NCBI GenBank assembly: GCA_017433375.1 | Contig: JAFRHG010000007.1 | Span: 1 to 33,424 of the forward strand | DNA from: Bacillota bacterium | GTDB taxonomy: Bacteria > Bacillota > Clostridia > Peptostreptococcales > Anaerovoracaceae | Length of the DNA: 33,424 nt | Direction: 5' to 3' | Part shown: one piece after another, positions 17,601 to 25,697 of the stretch | Layout of the letters: each line of letters starts with the position of its first letter | Position numbering within the stretch: the first letter of the stretch is position 1 | The notes under the pieces: generated by a model | Seen by the model: the letters and a program-made list of their open reading frames with translations, nothing else | What the model was told of the DNA's origin: nothing | The model's database searches: none | Position numbers and translations under genes: made by a program

Positions 17601-18183
17601 CGAAACCGTCCGGGAGAGATACGAATTCCTGACGGCCCAGCAGGCGGATATCCAGAGCGCCATGGACTCCCTGAACGGCATCATCCGGGATATGGACCGG
17701 ACGATCCGGGAGCGGTTCCGCGCCAGTTTCGACCAGATCGTGGTCAACTTCGAGGAGACCTTTACGGACCTGTTCGGCGGAGGCCACGCGGAGCTGCGGC
17801 TGTCTGACGAGAACGATCCCCTCCAGTCGGACATCGATATCGTCGCCCAGCCGCCGGGCAAGAAACTGCAGAACATCAACCTGCTTTCCGGCGGAGAGAA
17901 GACCCTGACGGCCATCGCCCTGATGTTCGCCGTCCTGAAGGCGAAGCCGACGCCCTTCTGCATCCTCGACGAGGTGGAAGCGGCGCTGGACGATGCCAAC
18001 ATCGATCGGTTCATCCACGCCCTGCGGAAGTTCGAGGGGATCCAGTTCACTCTGGTCACCCACCAGAAGGCGACCATGGAGCACGCGGATGTGCTCTACG
18101 GCGTCACCATGCCGGAGAAGGGCATTTCTAAGGTTCTGTCCCTGGATATGGCCGACGGATTTGATCCGGCGGATGTGCAGTAG
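14629..18183 (+). CDS. smc: Chromosome segregation protein SMC
   Basis: 1184 aa, full length. Condensin ATPase that organises and separates chromosomes with ScpA/ScpB (not in this window). N-terminal ATPase half: FKKIEMHGFKSFA and Walker A GPNGSGKSN (K37). Two long coiled-coil arms (about 170-500 and 665-1015) flank a hinge (about 520-660, LSGIRGVVADLIRVPEGYE ... INSAGAITGGRF). C-terminal ATPase half: ABC signature LLSGGEKTLTA (S1087) and Walker B CILDEVEAALDD (D1114). The start ATG 14629 lies inside the end of rnc. Confidence 0.97.
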   Translation: MFFKKIEMHGFKSFAEPVTIEFHEGITGVVGPNGSGKSNISDAIRWVLGEQSPKMLRGGKMEEVIFAGTSSRKSRGMAEVTLVIDNSDGSLPIDYQEVAITRRMFRSGESEYHINGNQCRLMDIRNLIVDTGIGVDGYSLIGQGKIADIISNRTEDRREIFEEAAGIVAYRTRKAQAERKLAATTVNMDRVKDIIGEIEGRIDGLREESIKAKEYLKLRDRHRELEINIILKNVDNLELKNEYAKDDLAELDLGLDSLRDERAELDRALAEKNAGRENLAELEAGAREKLLAAIDALNAVRSKSEVDSERLSAIGENMERLAEEIVQLEERKEREENNALSARRGQKKLAEEAEEATRQLESRIGLYDQALAELTALSEAVDADKDELFRLSSEITRARSEISSLGVLQETLDKRKEALLEEKNTGAGTSRKNREILEEARRKQEETAAENEKKKEKLAQIQKDLEEQQKKEKSLSLETEELRISLGQLGARKKTIEEMEHNYEGYNQAVRHVMKSKLSGIRGVVADLIRVPEGYETAVETALGSTLQHIVCEDDDSAKKAIRSLKENRAGRMTFLPMSSIRADVRRDEKLTSEPGFIGFGPDCVDFDPAYREVVDYLLGRVVLVDNMDHAIGVSRKGKGIRVVTLEGEIINSAGAITGGRFKHKTADILQRKAEIQQLEKTIQEMSADQEAKTEALDICRKDMARMGEERSLLEGQIRGAEQELLMQESEIRLAESSINDIQSNEERMDRELDNIAAEKERSVRMIQELEQSIGEFTERKETVEKESEERLRQHEEKQEAFESINEEITKARIAQTTCEERKSHAEYVVSAADQLIREIEADIRSRQAQRVSLEEEKEELTSGHSDMDALIREKEEERQRVQDYLDEVTAERKELEDTVTALNEDKEALAEKAEKLQDQKVETQIRKAKNETQLEGLKAKLWEDFEVSYVQAMEFRAESFVMSSAVKENRQIKNRMKEMGEVNVGAIEEYETVRERYEFLTAQQADIQSAMDSLNGIIRDMDRTIRERFRASFDQIVVNFEETFTDLFGGGHAELRLSDENDPLQSDIDIVAQPPGKKLQNINLLSGGEKTLTAIALMFAVLKAKPTPFCILDEVEAALDDANIDRFIHALRKFEGIQFTLVTHQKATMEHADVLYGVTMPEKGISKVLSLDMADGFDPADVQ

Positions 18184-18200
18184 AAATCGGGAGGAGCAGT

Positions 18201-19097
18201 ATGCTGGGAGATAAAAAGAAATCCATTTTCGGCAAGCTGTCACAGCGGGTCAGCGACGCGCTGATGATGCGGCCGACCATAGATGAAGAGTTTTTTGAGG
18301 AACTGGAAGAGATCCTGATCACCTCGGATATCGGCATGGAAACCACCGTGAAGATCGTGGAGACCCTGCGGGAAGAGGTGCAGGCCAACAACATGACCAA
18401 GCCCTCCGTCATCAAGATCCGCCTGGGGAAGATCATCGCGGACCTGATGGACAAGGGGGAGGCCCAGAAGCTCTCCCAGGACTATCCGCTGATCATCCTG
18501 ATGATCGGCATCAACGGAGGCGGCAAGACCACCTCCATCGGCAAGCTGGCCTATATGCTGAGACAGCAGGGACGCACCATCATGCTGGCGGCGGCGGACA
18601 CCTTCCGGGCAGCGGCAGGTGAGCAGCTGGAGATCTGGGGGCAGCGGGTCGGCGTCAACGTGATCCGCCACGGCGAGGGAGCGGATCCCTCCGCCGTCAT
18701 CTACGACGCCATCCAGTCGGCAAAGGCGAAGAACATCGACGTGCTGATCTGCGATACGGCCGGGCGGCTGCAGAACAAGAAAAACCTCATGGACGAGCTG
18801 GCCAAGATGAACAAAGTCATCGGCCGGGAGTTCCCGGAGGCGTCCAGGGAAAACCTTCTGGTGCTGGACGCGACCACGGGCAAGAACGCCGTATCCCAGG
18901 TGGCGGAGTTCGGCACCGCGGCGGATATCACCGGCATCGTGCTGACCAAGCTGGACGGCACCGCCAAGGGCGGCATCGTGATCACCATCGCGGATGAGTA
19001 CGATATGCCGGTCAAGTTCGTCGGCCTGGGAGAGGGGATCGAAGACCTGAAAGAATTTGAACCGTCGGAGTTCGCGGAAGGAATATTTGATGAGTAA
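18201..19097 (+). CDS. ftsY: Signal recognition particle receptor FtsY
   Basis: 298 aa. SRP-family GTPase that docks the SRP-ribosome complex at the membrane. N domain about 1-85. G domain: G1 GINGGGKTT (103-111, K109), [16 protein letters not shown] (D185), [10 protein letters not shown] and the C-terminal [19 protein letters not shown]. It lacks the acidic N-terminal A domain, as do many Firmicutes FtsY. The G1 loop reads GGGK where GVGK or GTGK is more common. A GGAGGAG motif precedes the ATG; the stop overlaps the start of der by 8 bases. Confidence 0.96.
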   Translation: MLGDKKKSIFGKLSQRVSDALMMRPTIDEEFFEELEEILITSDIGMETTVKIVETLREEVQANNMTKPSVIKIRLGKIIADLMDKGEAQKLSQDYPLIILMIGINGGGKTTSIGKLAYMLRQQGRTIMLAAADTFRAAAGEQLEIWGQRVGVNVIRHGEGADPSAVIYDAIQSAKAKNIDVLICDTAGRLQNKKNLMDELAKMNKVIGREFPEASRENLLVLDATTGKNAVSQVAEFGTAADITGIVLTKLDGTAKGGIVITIADEYDMPVKFVGLGEGIEDLKEFEPSEFAEGIFDE

Positions 19098-20415
19098 ACC
19101 GCTGGTTGCCGTCGTCGGCAGACCCAACGTGGGCAAGTCTACATTTTTTAATAAGATCGTCGGCAGACGGGTGTCCATCGTGGAGGATACGCCGGGGGTC
19201 ACCCGCGACCGGATCTACGCGGAGGCGGAGTGGTCCGGCATCCATTTCGGGCTGATCGACACCGGCGGCATCGAGCCGGACAGCCAGGACATCATTCTGT
19301 CCCAGATGCGCCAGCAGGCCCAGGTGGCCATGGATATGGCCGACGTCATCCTCTTCATGGTCGACGGCCGGGAGGGGCTGACGGCAGCGGACCGGGAAGT
19401 GGGCGCCATGCTCAGGCGCACCGGCCGCAAGGTGGTGCTGGCGGTCAACAAGGTGGACACGAAGGACCTCCCCGAGGACTTCTACGACTTCTATGAGCTG
19501 GGTCTGGGAGAACCCATCCCCATTTCTTCCACCAATTTGCTGAATCTTGGCGACCTGCTGGACGAGATCGTGGAGAGCTTCCCGCCGGGGGCGGGGACCG
19601 AAGAGGACGAGTCGATCCGCATCGCCATGATCGGCAAGCCCAACGTGGGCAAGTCTTCCCTGATCAACCGGCTTCTGGGTGAGGAGAGGGTCATCGTTTC
19701 CCCCATCGCGGGAACGACAAGGGACTCCATCGACACGCCCTTCACCTGGCACGGAGAGGAATACCTGCTCATCGATACGGCGGGAATCCGGCGGAAGAGC
19801 AAGGTCAGTGAAAACATCGAACGGTACAGCGTCCTGCGGGCGGTGGCCGCCATCGAGCGGTGCGACGTCTGCGTACTCATGATCGACGGACAGGAAGGCA
19901 TCACCGAACAGGACAAGAAGATCGCCGGGATCGCCCATGAGGCGGGGAAGGGGATCATCGTCGCCGTCAACAAGTGGGATCTGGTGGAGAAGGAGACCAA
20001 TACCATGAGCAAGTTCCGCAAGGAGCTGGCCAGGGAACTGGCCTTCATGTCCTACGCCCCGGCGGTGTTCATCTCCGCCCTGACGGGGCAGCGGGTCGAC
20101 CAAGTGCTGGAGACGGCCCACGCGGTGGCCCAGAACCGGGCCATGCGCATTCCCACCGGCCAGCTGAACACGGTGATCACCGACGCGACCATGATGAAGC
20201 AGCCTCCCTCCGATAAGGGCAAGCGGCTGAAGATATACTATGTGGCGCAGGTGGGCGTCAAGCCGCCCCTGTTTTCGTTCAAAATCAACTCCCGGCCCCT
20301 GATGCATTTCTCCTATTCCCGTTATCTGGAGAACCGCATCCGGGAAGCCTTTGGTTTTGAAGGGACGCCGCTGAAGTTCGTGTTCCGGGAGAAGGGAGAG
20401 AAGGACGATGCTTAA
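19090..20415 (+). CDS. der: Ribosome biogenesis GTPase Der (EngA)
   Basis: 441 aa. Double-GTPase needed for 50S subunit maturation. First G domain from residue 8: GRPNVGKS (10-17), [18 protein letters not shown] and NKVD. Second G domain from about 178: [32 protein letters not shown] and NKWD. A C-terminal KH-like domain follows (about 355-441). The start ATG 19090 gives the usual [17 protein letters not shown]. It overlaps ftsY and plsY by 8 bases each. Confidence 0.97.
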   Translation: MSKPLVAVVGRPNVGKSTFFNKIVGRRVSIVEDTPGVTRDRIYAEAEWSGIHFGLIDTGGIEPDSQDIILSQMRQQAQVAMDMADVILFMVDGREGLTAADREVGAMLRRTGRKVVLAVNKVDTKDLPEDFYDFYELGLGEPIPISSTNLLNLGDLLDEIVESFPPGAGTEEDESIRIAMIGKPNVGKSSLINRLLGEERVIVSPIAGTTRDSIDTPFTWHGEEYLLIDTAGIRRKSKVSENIERYSVLRAVAAIERCDVCVLMIDGQEGITEQDKKIAGIAHEAGKGIIVAVNKWDLVEKETNTMSKFRKELARELAFMSYAPAVFISALTGQRVDQVLETAHAVAQNRAMRIPTGQLNTVITDATMMKQPPSDKGKRLKIYYVAQVGVKPPLFSFKINSRPLMHFSYSRYLENRIREAFGFEGTPLKFVFREKGEKDDA

Positions 20416-21031
20416 CGGGAATCAGATGCTGATCCTGGCGGCGGTGTATCTGGCCGCCTACTTCCTGGGCAACATTTCACCCTCGACGATCCTGGCCAGG
20501 GCGCGGGGGATCGATATCAAGAAAGAGGGAAGCGGGAACGCCGGAACGACCAACGCCCTGCGGGTCATGGGCAAGAAGGCGGCCATCATCACTCTGGTGG
20601 TGGACATCCTGAAAGGCGTTGTCGCCGTCCTGTTGGGCTGGCTGGCGGCGGGACAGATCGGCGCCATGGGCTGTACGCTGGCCGTCATGCTGGGTCACGT
20701 CTGGCCCATCGTATTCCGGTTCAAAGGAGGCAAGGGCGTGGCTACATCTTTTGGCGCGCTGCTGGCCCTGAACCCCCTGATCGCGCTCATCGAACTGCTC
20801 ATCGTGGCCGTGGCCACCCTGATCAGCAAGCGCATGTCGCTGGGCTCCGTTACTGGCATAATCCTTCTTCCGGCTGTCGCCTTCTGGCGCATGCCGGAGT
20901 TCACCGGCATAGCGGTCATCCTGGCCGTCGTCATGCTGATCAAACACCGGGAAAACATCGTTCGCCTGGTGCACGGAGAGGAACCGAAACTGGGATTTCT
21001 GGATAAGGACAAAAAGGAGAAAAACGAATGA
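20408..21031 (+). CDS. plsY: Glycerol-3-phosphate acyltransferase PlsY
   Basis: 207 aa integral membrane enzyme that acylates glycerol 3-phosphate using acyl-phosphate. About five membrane helices; the conserved glycine-rich motifs are present: [32 protein letters not shown] and [12 protein letters not shown]. The charged tail (DKDKKEKNE) is cytoplasmic or surface-exposed. Together with plsX and gpsA it gives a nearly complete route to lysophosphatidic acid in one gene run. Confidence 0.95.
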   Translation: MLNGNQMLILAAVYLAAYFLGNISPSTILARARGIDIKKEGSGNAGTTNALRVMGKKAAIITLVVDILKGVVAVLLGWLAAGQIGAMGCTLAVMLGHVWPIVFRFKGGKGVATSFGALLALNPLIALIELLIVAVATLISKRMSLGSVTGIILLPAVAFWRMPEFTGIAVILAVVMLIKHRENIVRLVHGEEPKLGFLDKDKKEKNE

Positions 21032-22023
21032 AGAACGTAGGAATCATCGGCGCAGGCAGCTGGGGTACAGCACTGGCAACAGTACTGGCCGGAAAGGGAA
21101 TTGACGTCAGGATCTTTGACGTGGATGAAGGACACCTGCGGAGAATGGAACAGAACCGGGAAAACGTGGATTACCTTCCCGGCGTTCCCCTCAACGAACA
21201 TATCGCCATGGCCTGGTCCAGCGAGGAAGCCCTGAAAGGCGCGGACGCGGTTCTCTTTTCCGCTCCGGCCCAGCATTTCCGCAGCGCGCTGGAATCGGCC
21301 CTCCCCTTTATCCCGGAGGAAGCGCTGATCATCAACGTGGCCAAGGGCATCGAACAGGGAACCCATAAGCGGCTGTCGGAGATCGCCTCGGAAAAGATCG
21401 ATCTGAACCGGTACGTGGTTCTGTCCGGACCCTCCCACGCGGAGGAGGTGGGCAAGGCCATGCCTACGACGGTGGCCACGGCATCGGTCAACCTGCAGGC
21501 GGCGGAAGCGATCCAGGATCTGTTCATGACCGACCGGTTCCGGGTCTACACCACGGAGGATGTGGTCGGCGTGGAACTGGGCGGCGCCTTAAAGAACGTC
21601 ATCGCCCTGGGTGCGGGCATCTCCGACGGCATGGGATTCGGGGACAACGCCAAAGCGGCGCTGATGACCAGGGGACTGGCGGAAATCTCCCGCCTGGGTA
21701 TCACCCTGGGAGCAAAGTTTGAGACCTTCGCCGGCCTGACGGGGGTGGGTGATCTGATCGTCACCTGCACCAGCATGCATTCCCGGAACCGCCGCTGCGG
21801 TATCCTCATGGGACAGGGCATGGATCCGGAGGCCGCAGTGAAGGAAGTGGGCATGGTGGTGGAAGGCATGTACACGGCCGAGGCCGCCTACGAACTGGCG
21901 AAGATCGCCGGCGTGGAGATGCCCATCGCCGACGCCATCTATCAGATCACCAAGGGCAATCTGAAGGCGGCGGAAGCCATCGAACTGCTCATGGGCAGAG
22001 AACGGAAGCATGAGCAGGCATAA
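21028..22023 (+). CDS. gpsA: Glycerol-3-phosphate dehydrogenase [NAD(P)+]
   Basis: 331 aa. It reduces dihydroxyacetone phosphate to glycerol 3-phosphate, the substrate of PlsY. N-terminal Rossmann motif GAGSWGTALATVL; FSAPAQHFRSAL; SGPSHAEEVGKAMPTTV; catalytic lysine in ELGGALKNVIALGAGI (K189); FAGLTGVGDLIVTC near the C-terminal domain. ATGA overlap with plsY; miaB begins at the base after its stop. Confidence 0.96.
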   Translation: MKNVGIIGAGSWGTALATVLAGKGIDVRIFDVDEGHLRRMEQNRENVDYLPGVPLNEHIAMAWSSEEALKGADAVLFSAPAQHFRSALESALPFIPEEALIINVAKGIEQGTHKRLSEIASEKIDLNRYVVLSGPSHAEEVGKAMPTTVATASVNLQAAEAIQDLFMTDRFRVYTTEDVVGVELGGALKNVIALGAGISDGMGFGDNAKAALMTRGLAEISRLGITLGAKFETFAGLTGVGDLIVTCTSMHSRNRRCGILMGQGMDPEAAVKEVGMVVEGMYTAEAAYELAKIAGVEMPIADAIYQITKGNLKAAEAIELLMGRERKHEQA

Positions 22024-23496
22024 ATGAGCGGACTGGCGGGAAAGACATACAACATCATTACCTTCGGGTGCCAGATGAACGAGCACGATTCCGAAACCAT
22101 GGCCGGCCTGCTTCGGCGAGAAGGCTGCCGTCCGGTGGAGGACCGGGCGGAGGCGGACATCGTGATCATCAACACCTGCAGCGTCAGGGAAAACGCGGAC
22201 AAGCGGTTTTTCGGCACCCTGGGCCAGCTGAAGGAGCAGAAGGCCCTTCGCCCCGGCTTCATCGCCTGCGTGTGCGGCTGCATGATGCAGCAGGAGCATA
22301 TCGTGACGGCGGTGAAGCGGCGGTATCCCTGGGTGGATATCGTCTTCGGCACCCACAACGTGGATGCCCTGCCGGAGATGCTGAAGGAGCTGGAAGAGCG
22401 GCGCAGCCGGCAGGCGGAGCGCGGCGGGGAAGACGCGGCGGTTGGATCTGCCGATGAGTCGGCGGCAGCCGGGACCACAAGCGGGTCCGCGGCGGAGAAG
22501 CTGACCGGCCGGGCATATACCCGGGCCAAGCATGAGATCCGCAGCGCGAAGGACAGCCGGATCATCCGCCTTCTCGACGACCGGGAAGAGATGCCGGAGG
22601 GGCTTCCGGCGGAGCGCCTGTTCCACCACAAGGCCTTCGTCAACATCATGTACGGCTGCAACAACTTCTGCACCTACTGCATCGTTCCCTATACCCGCGG
22701 GCGGGAGAAGAGCCGCCGGCCGGAGGACATCCTCCGGGAAGTGAGGAACCTGGTGGAGAACGGCGTCCGGGAGGTCACCCTCCTGGGCCAGAACGTCAAC
22801 TCCTACCGGGGAGGAGACTGGGACTTCACCGATCTGATCTACGCCCTGGATGAGATTCCCGGGCTGGACCGTATCCGGTTCATGACCTCCCACCCCAAGG
22901 ATCTGTCAGACAGGCTCATCGTTGCCTTTGCAGAGTGCGAAAGCCTTTGCCATTACATCCACCTGCCGGTGCAGGCCGGAAGCAGCCGGGTGCTGGAGCG
23001 GATGAACCGGCGGTATACCCGTGAGCGGTATCTGGATCTGGTCCGCCGGCTCCGGGACGCCGTTCCGGACATGGCCATCAGCACGGACATCATCGTCGGC
23101 TTCCCCGGAGAGACGGAGGAGGATTTCGAGGAGACCCTGTCCCTGGCCGAGGAAGTGCGGTACGACTCCGCCTTTACCTTTCTCTATTCGAAGAGGAAGG
23201 GGACGCCGGCAGCGGAATATCCCGACCAGATCCCCGAGGAGGACAAGCACCGCCGGTTTGAGCGGCTGGTCGAGTGCATGAACGGGATCAGCGCGGAGAA
23301 GAACGCGGCCTATGTGGGACGGACCGAGCAGGTCCTGGTGGACGGCGTCAGCAAAAAAGATCCCGGTGTCCTGACCGGGAGGACGGACGGATTCAAGCTG
23401 GTGGACTTTCCCGGGGACGCGTCACTCATCGGACAGATCGTTCCCGTTCGGATCACCGAAGGCAAGACCTTCAGCCTGAGAGGAGTTCTGGAATGA
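22024..23496 (+). CDS. miaB: tRNA-2-methylthio-N6-dimethylallyladenosine synthase MiaB
   Basis: 490 aa. Radical SAM methylthiotransferase acting on A37 of tRNAs. N-terminal UPF0004 domain with cluster cysteines C16 (FGCQMNEHDSE), C52 (NTCSVRENA) and C86 (GCMMQQE). Radical SAM cysteines C212, C216, C219 (YGCNNFCTYC). The segments VQAGSSRVLERMNRRYT and GFPGETEEDFE follow, then a C-terminal TRAM domain ending in TFSLRGVLE. Between the first two domains lies an unusually Ala/Gly/Ser/Glu-rich stretch (about 123-160) with no family conservation. The stop overlaps the next gene (ATGA). The upstream ribosome-binding site is weak, so translation may depend on coupling to gpsA. Confidence 0.95.
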   Translation: MSGLAGKTYNIITFGCQMNEHDSETMAGLLRREGCRPVEDRAEADIVIINTCSVRENADKRFFGTLGQLKEQKALRPGFIACVCGCMMQQEHIVTAVKRRYPWVDIVFGTHNVDALPEMLKELEERRSRQAERGGEDAAVGSADESAAAGTTSGSAAEKLTGRAYTRAKHEIRSAKDSRIIRLLDDREEMPEGLPAERLFHHKAFVNIMYGCNNFCTYCIVPYTRGREKSRRPEDILREVRNLVENGVREVTLLGQNVNSYRGGDWDFTDLIYALDEIPGLDRIRFMTSHPKDLSDRLIVAFAECESLCHYIHLPVQAGSSRVLERMNRRYTRERYLDLVRRLRDAVPDMAISTDIIVGFPGETEEDFEETLSLAEEVRYDSAFTFLYSKRKGTPAAEYPDQIPEEDKHRRFERLVECMNGISAEKNAAYVGRTEQVLVDGVSKKDPGVLTGRTDGFKLVDFPGDASLIGQIVPVRITEGKTFSLRGVLE

Positions 23497-24512
23497 ATAT
23501 CAAACAGATCGCCAAGGCGGCCGGCGTATCGGTTGCCACGGTCTCCCGGGTGCTCAACCATCCGGAGACGGTAGCGCCGGCGACGAGGGAAAAGATCCAG
23601 AAAATCATCGAAGAAGAGGAATACACGCCCAACTGGTTTGCCCAGGGGCTCAATTTTAATCGGACAAAAACCACCGGCGTCATCGTGCCTCACATGATGA
23701 CGCCCATGTATATGGAACTGGTCAGCGGCATCGAGGAGGTGGCCAGGCCCAAGGGATACATCACCTTCCTCTGCAACGTGGAGCGGGATCCCAAAATGGA
23801 GAAGGAGTACGTCGAACAGCTGATGACCCGCAAGGTCGACGGGATCATCCTCATGTCCTCGGCCCTCGAGGAGAAGTACATCACCATGATCCAGAAGGAA
23901 AAGATCCCCGTGGTGCTGATCGGCGAAAGCATCGCCGCCAACCGGTTCAATTCGGTCAACGTGGACTGCCGGGCCAGCGCCGTGGAAATGGTGGCCCACC
24001 TGGTGGAGGTAGGGCACCGGACCATCGCCCTGCTCAAGGGGCATGATCCCCATCACGAGACCGAGGAGATGAGCCTGGGCTATCAGAACGTGCTCCGGGC
24101 CAACGGCATTCCCGTGGACAGGAAGTGGATTATGGACGTGGAGAACACCATTGAGGGCGGCTACATCGGGATGAAGCGGATGCTGGCCGCGGGCGCGCCC
24201 GACGCCATTTTCTGCACCAGCGATGAGATCGCCTACGGAGCCATGGAAGCCCTCAAGGACAGCGGAATGTCGATCCCCGAAGATGTGGCGGTAGCCGGTT
24301 TCGGCAACAACCGCATGTCCAATCTGATTGAACCCAAGCTGACTACGGTGGAACTGCCTTACCGGAAGATGGGCATCTACGGCGCCCGGATACTTTTTGA
24401 TCTGATCGAAGGGGAGACGGACAGCCGGGATCCCCGTCACATTCTGCTCCAGTCCAGGCTGCGCATCCGCAGATCCTGCGGACATCAGGAGCGGATCGGA
24501 GAGATGTTTTAG
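23493..24512 (+). CDS. LacI-family transcriptional regulator
   Basis: 339 aa. Helix-turn-helix at residues 3-22 (IKQIAKAAGVSVATVSRVLN) and hinge to about 60, followed by a periplasmic-binding-protein-like effector domain (TTGVIVPHMMTPMYMELVSG ... DAIFCTSDEIAYGAMEALK ... DVAVAGFGNN). The effector cannot be told from sequence; such proteins usually bind sugars or nucleosides. The start ATG 23493 has AGGAG 7 bases upstream and overlaps the miaB stop. The gene is 13 bp before a DHODH-like flavoprotein, so the two probably form one unit. No sugar-transport gene is near, which is unusual for the family. Confidence 0.93.
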   Translation: MNIKQIAKAAGVSVATVSRVLNHPETVAPATREKIQKIIEEEEYTPNWFAQGLNFNRTKTTGVIVPHMMTPMYMELVSGIEEVARPKGYITFLCNVERDPKMEKEYVEQLMTRKVDGIILMSSALEEKYITMIQKEKIPVVLIGESIAANRFNSVNVDCRASAVEMVAHLVEVGHRTIALLKGHDPHHETEEMSLGYQNVLRANGIPVDRKWIMDVENTIEGGYIGMKRMLAAGAPDAIFCTSDEIAYGAMEALKDSGMSIPEDVAVAGFGNNRMSNLIEPKLTTVELPYRKMGIYGARILFDLIEGETDSRDPRHILLQSRLRIRRSCGHQERIGEMF

Positions 24513-24525
24513 GAGGACAGCAAGT

Positions 24526-25635
24526 ATGCTCGCAACAGATTACCTGGGACTGGATCTGAAGAACCCGCTGATCATCGCCGCGGGCCCGTGGAACCGGGAC
24601 GGAAAAGCGCTGAAGGAATCCATCGCCGCCGGCGCGGGGGCGGTGGTTACCGAGAGCATCGTCAGCGATACGCTGCTGGATGTCCGGCCGCGGATCGCCT
24701 GCGATGAGCGGGGCGCGCAGAACATCCGGCTGTACAGCGATATCCAGATCGAAGGATGGGAGCGGGAGATCGAGATCGCCAAATCGGAGGGCGGCGTGGT
24801 CATCGCCAGCATTTTCGCCCACACTCCGTCGGAACTGGCCTACATGGCCAGCAAGCTGGAGAAGTTCGGGGCGGATGCCATCGAGCTGTCCGTGTCCAAC
24901 CCCATGGCCGAGTCTCTGGAGATCCTCGCTTCCCACGCGGATACCATCTTTGACATGACCCAGGCGGTGGTGCAGGCCGTAAGGATCCCGGTGATCGTCA
25001 AACTGACCCAGAATACGACCAACATATCCAAGGTGGCCAAGGCAGCCAAGGCGGCCGGCGCCTCCGGCGTCAGCGCCATCAATACGGTGAGGGGGATCCT
25101 GGGCATCGATCTGGAAACGGCCAAGCCGACCCTGTCCACCTACGGCGGTATTTCCGGCGACTATATCCGGCCCCTGGGGCTGGCTTCCGTGGCGACCATC
25201 CTGCAGACCGTGGATGTCCCCGTATCGGGAATCGGCGGGATCAGCCGGGGCAACCACGCCCTGGAGTACATCATGCTGGGAGCCTCCACGGTGCAGGTGG
25301 GAACGGCCGTCATGCTGAGCGGCAAGGAGATCATCCCCGTCATTCTCGGGGAGATGACGGATTGGCTGAAGGAGCACGGTTTCCGGAACATCGGCCAGAT
25401 CCGCGGCCAGGCGCTGAAGAACATGAAGTCCTTCGATGAGATGCGCTTTGAGCCGGCGGTGAGTACGGTGACCGGCGTCGCCTGCAAAGAAAACTGCAGC
25501 CGCTGTATCAACGGCTGCATGTATGGCGCGATTTCCCGGCGCAGCGGGACGGTCAACGTGGACCGGCAAAAATGTATGGGCTGCGGGCTGTGCACCAGCA
25601 TCTGCCCGGCGGGGAAACTCTCCCTGGGCCTGTAG
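24526..25635 (+). CDS. Dihydroorotate-dehydrogenase-like FMN protein with two C-terminal [4Fe-4S] sites; substrate unknown
   Basis: 369 aa. A TIM-barrel flavin domain (about 1-305) of the DHODH/PreA superfamily, with K159 (VIVKLTQN), N186 (AINTVRG) and the phosphate-binding ends GIGGIS and VQVGTAVM. A ferredoxin tail follows: C320-x3-C324-x2-C327-x3-C331, then C350-x2-C353-x2-C356-x3-C360. The signature N-x-S-C-P-N, holding the catalytic Cys of class 1 DHODH and of dihydropyrimidine dehydrogenase, reads S122-V-S-N-P-M127, so the catalytic Cys is Asn125. I also find no match to the upstream N-x-x-G-L-x-N orotate-contact segment. It is therefore probably neither pyrD nor preA, despite the fold. 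It has a GGAGG start and is the last gene of the plus-strand run. Confidence 0.85.
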   Translation: MLATDYLGLDLKNPLIIAAGPWNRDGKALKESIAAGAGAVVTESIVSDTLLDVRPRIACDERGAQNIRLYSDIQIEGWEREIEIAKSEGGVVIASIFAHTPSELAYMASKLEKFGADAIELSVSNPMAESLEILASHADTIFDMTQAVVQAVRIPVIVKLTQNTTNISKVAKAAKAAGASGVSAINTVRGILGIDLETAKPTLSTYGGISGDYIRPLGLASVATILQTVDVPVSGIGGISRGNHALEYIMLGASTVQVGTAVMLSGKEIIPVILGEMTDWLKEHGFRNIGQIRGQALKNMKSFDEMRFEPAVSTVTGVACKENCSRCINGCMYGAISRRSGTVNVDRQKCMGCGLCTSICPAGKLSLGL

Positions 25636-25697
25636 CCGGCTGCACTGACTGCCCGGCAGCTACGGCAAATCGGGTTTGGGTCCGCCTCGCTGGCCGA

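Noticed and set aside
24526-25635. Calling the flavoprotein pyrD or preA
   Set aside because: Fold and Fe-S tail resemble PreA, but the catalytic Cys and neighbouring substrate-binding Asn residues are replaced; a gene symbol would assert a reaction the sequence does not support.
25633-25660. Short dyad GCCGG/CCGGC between the convergent DHODH-like and C11 genes
   Set aside because: Only five pairs with a 13-base loop and no T-run on either strand; not enough to call a terminator.
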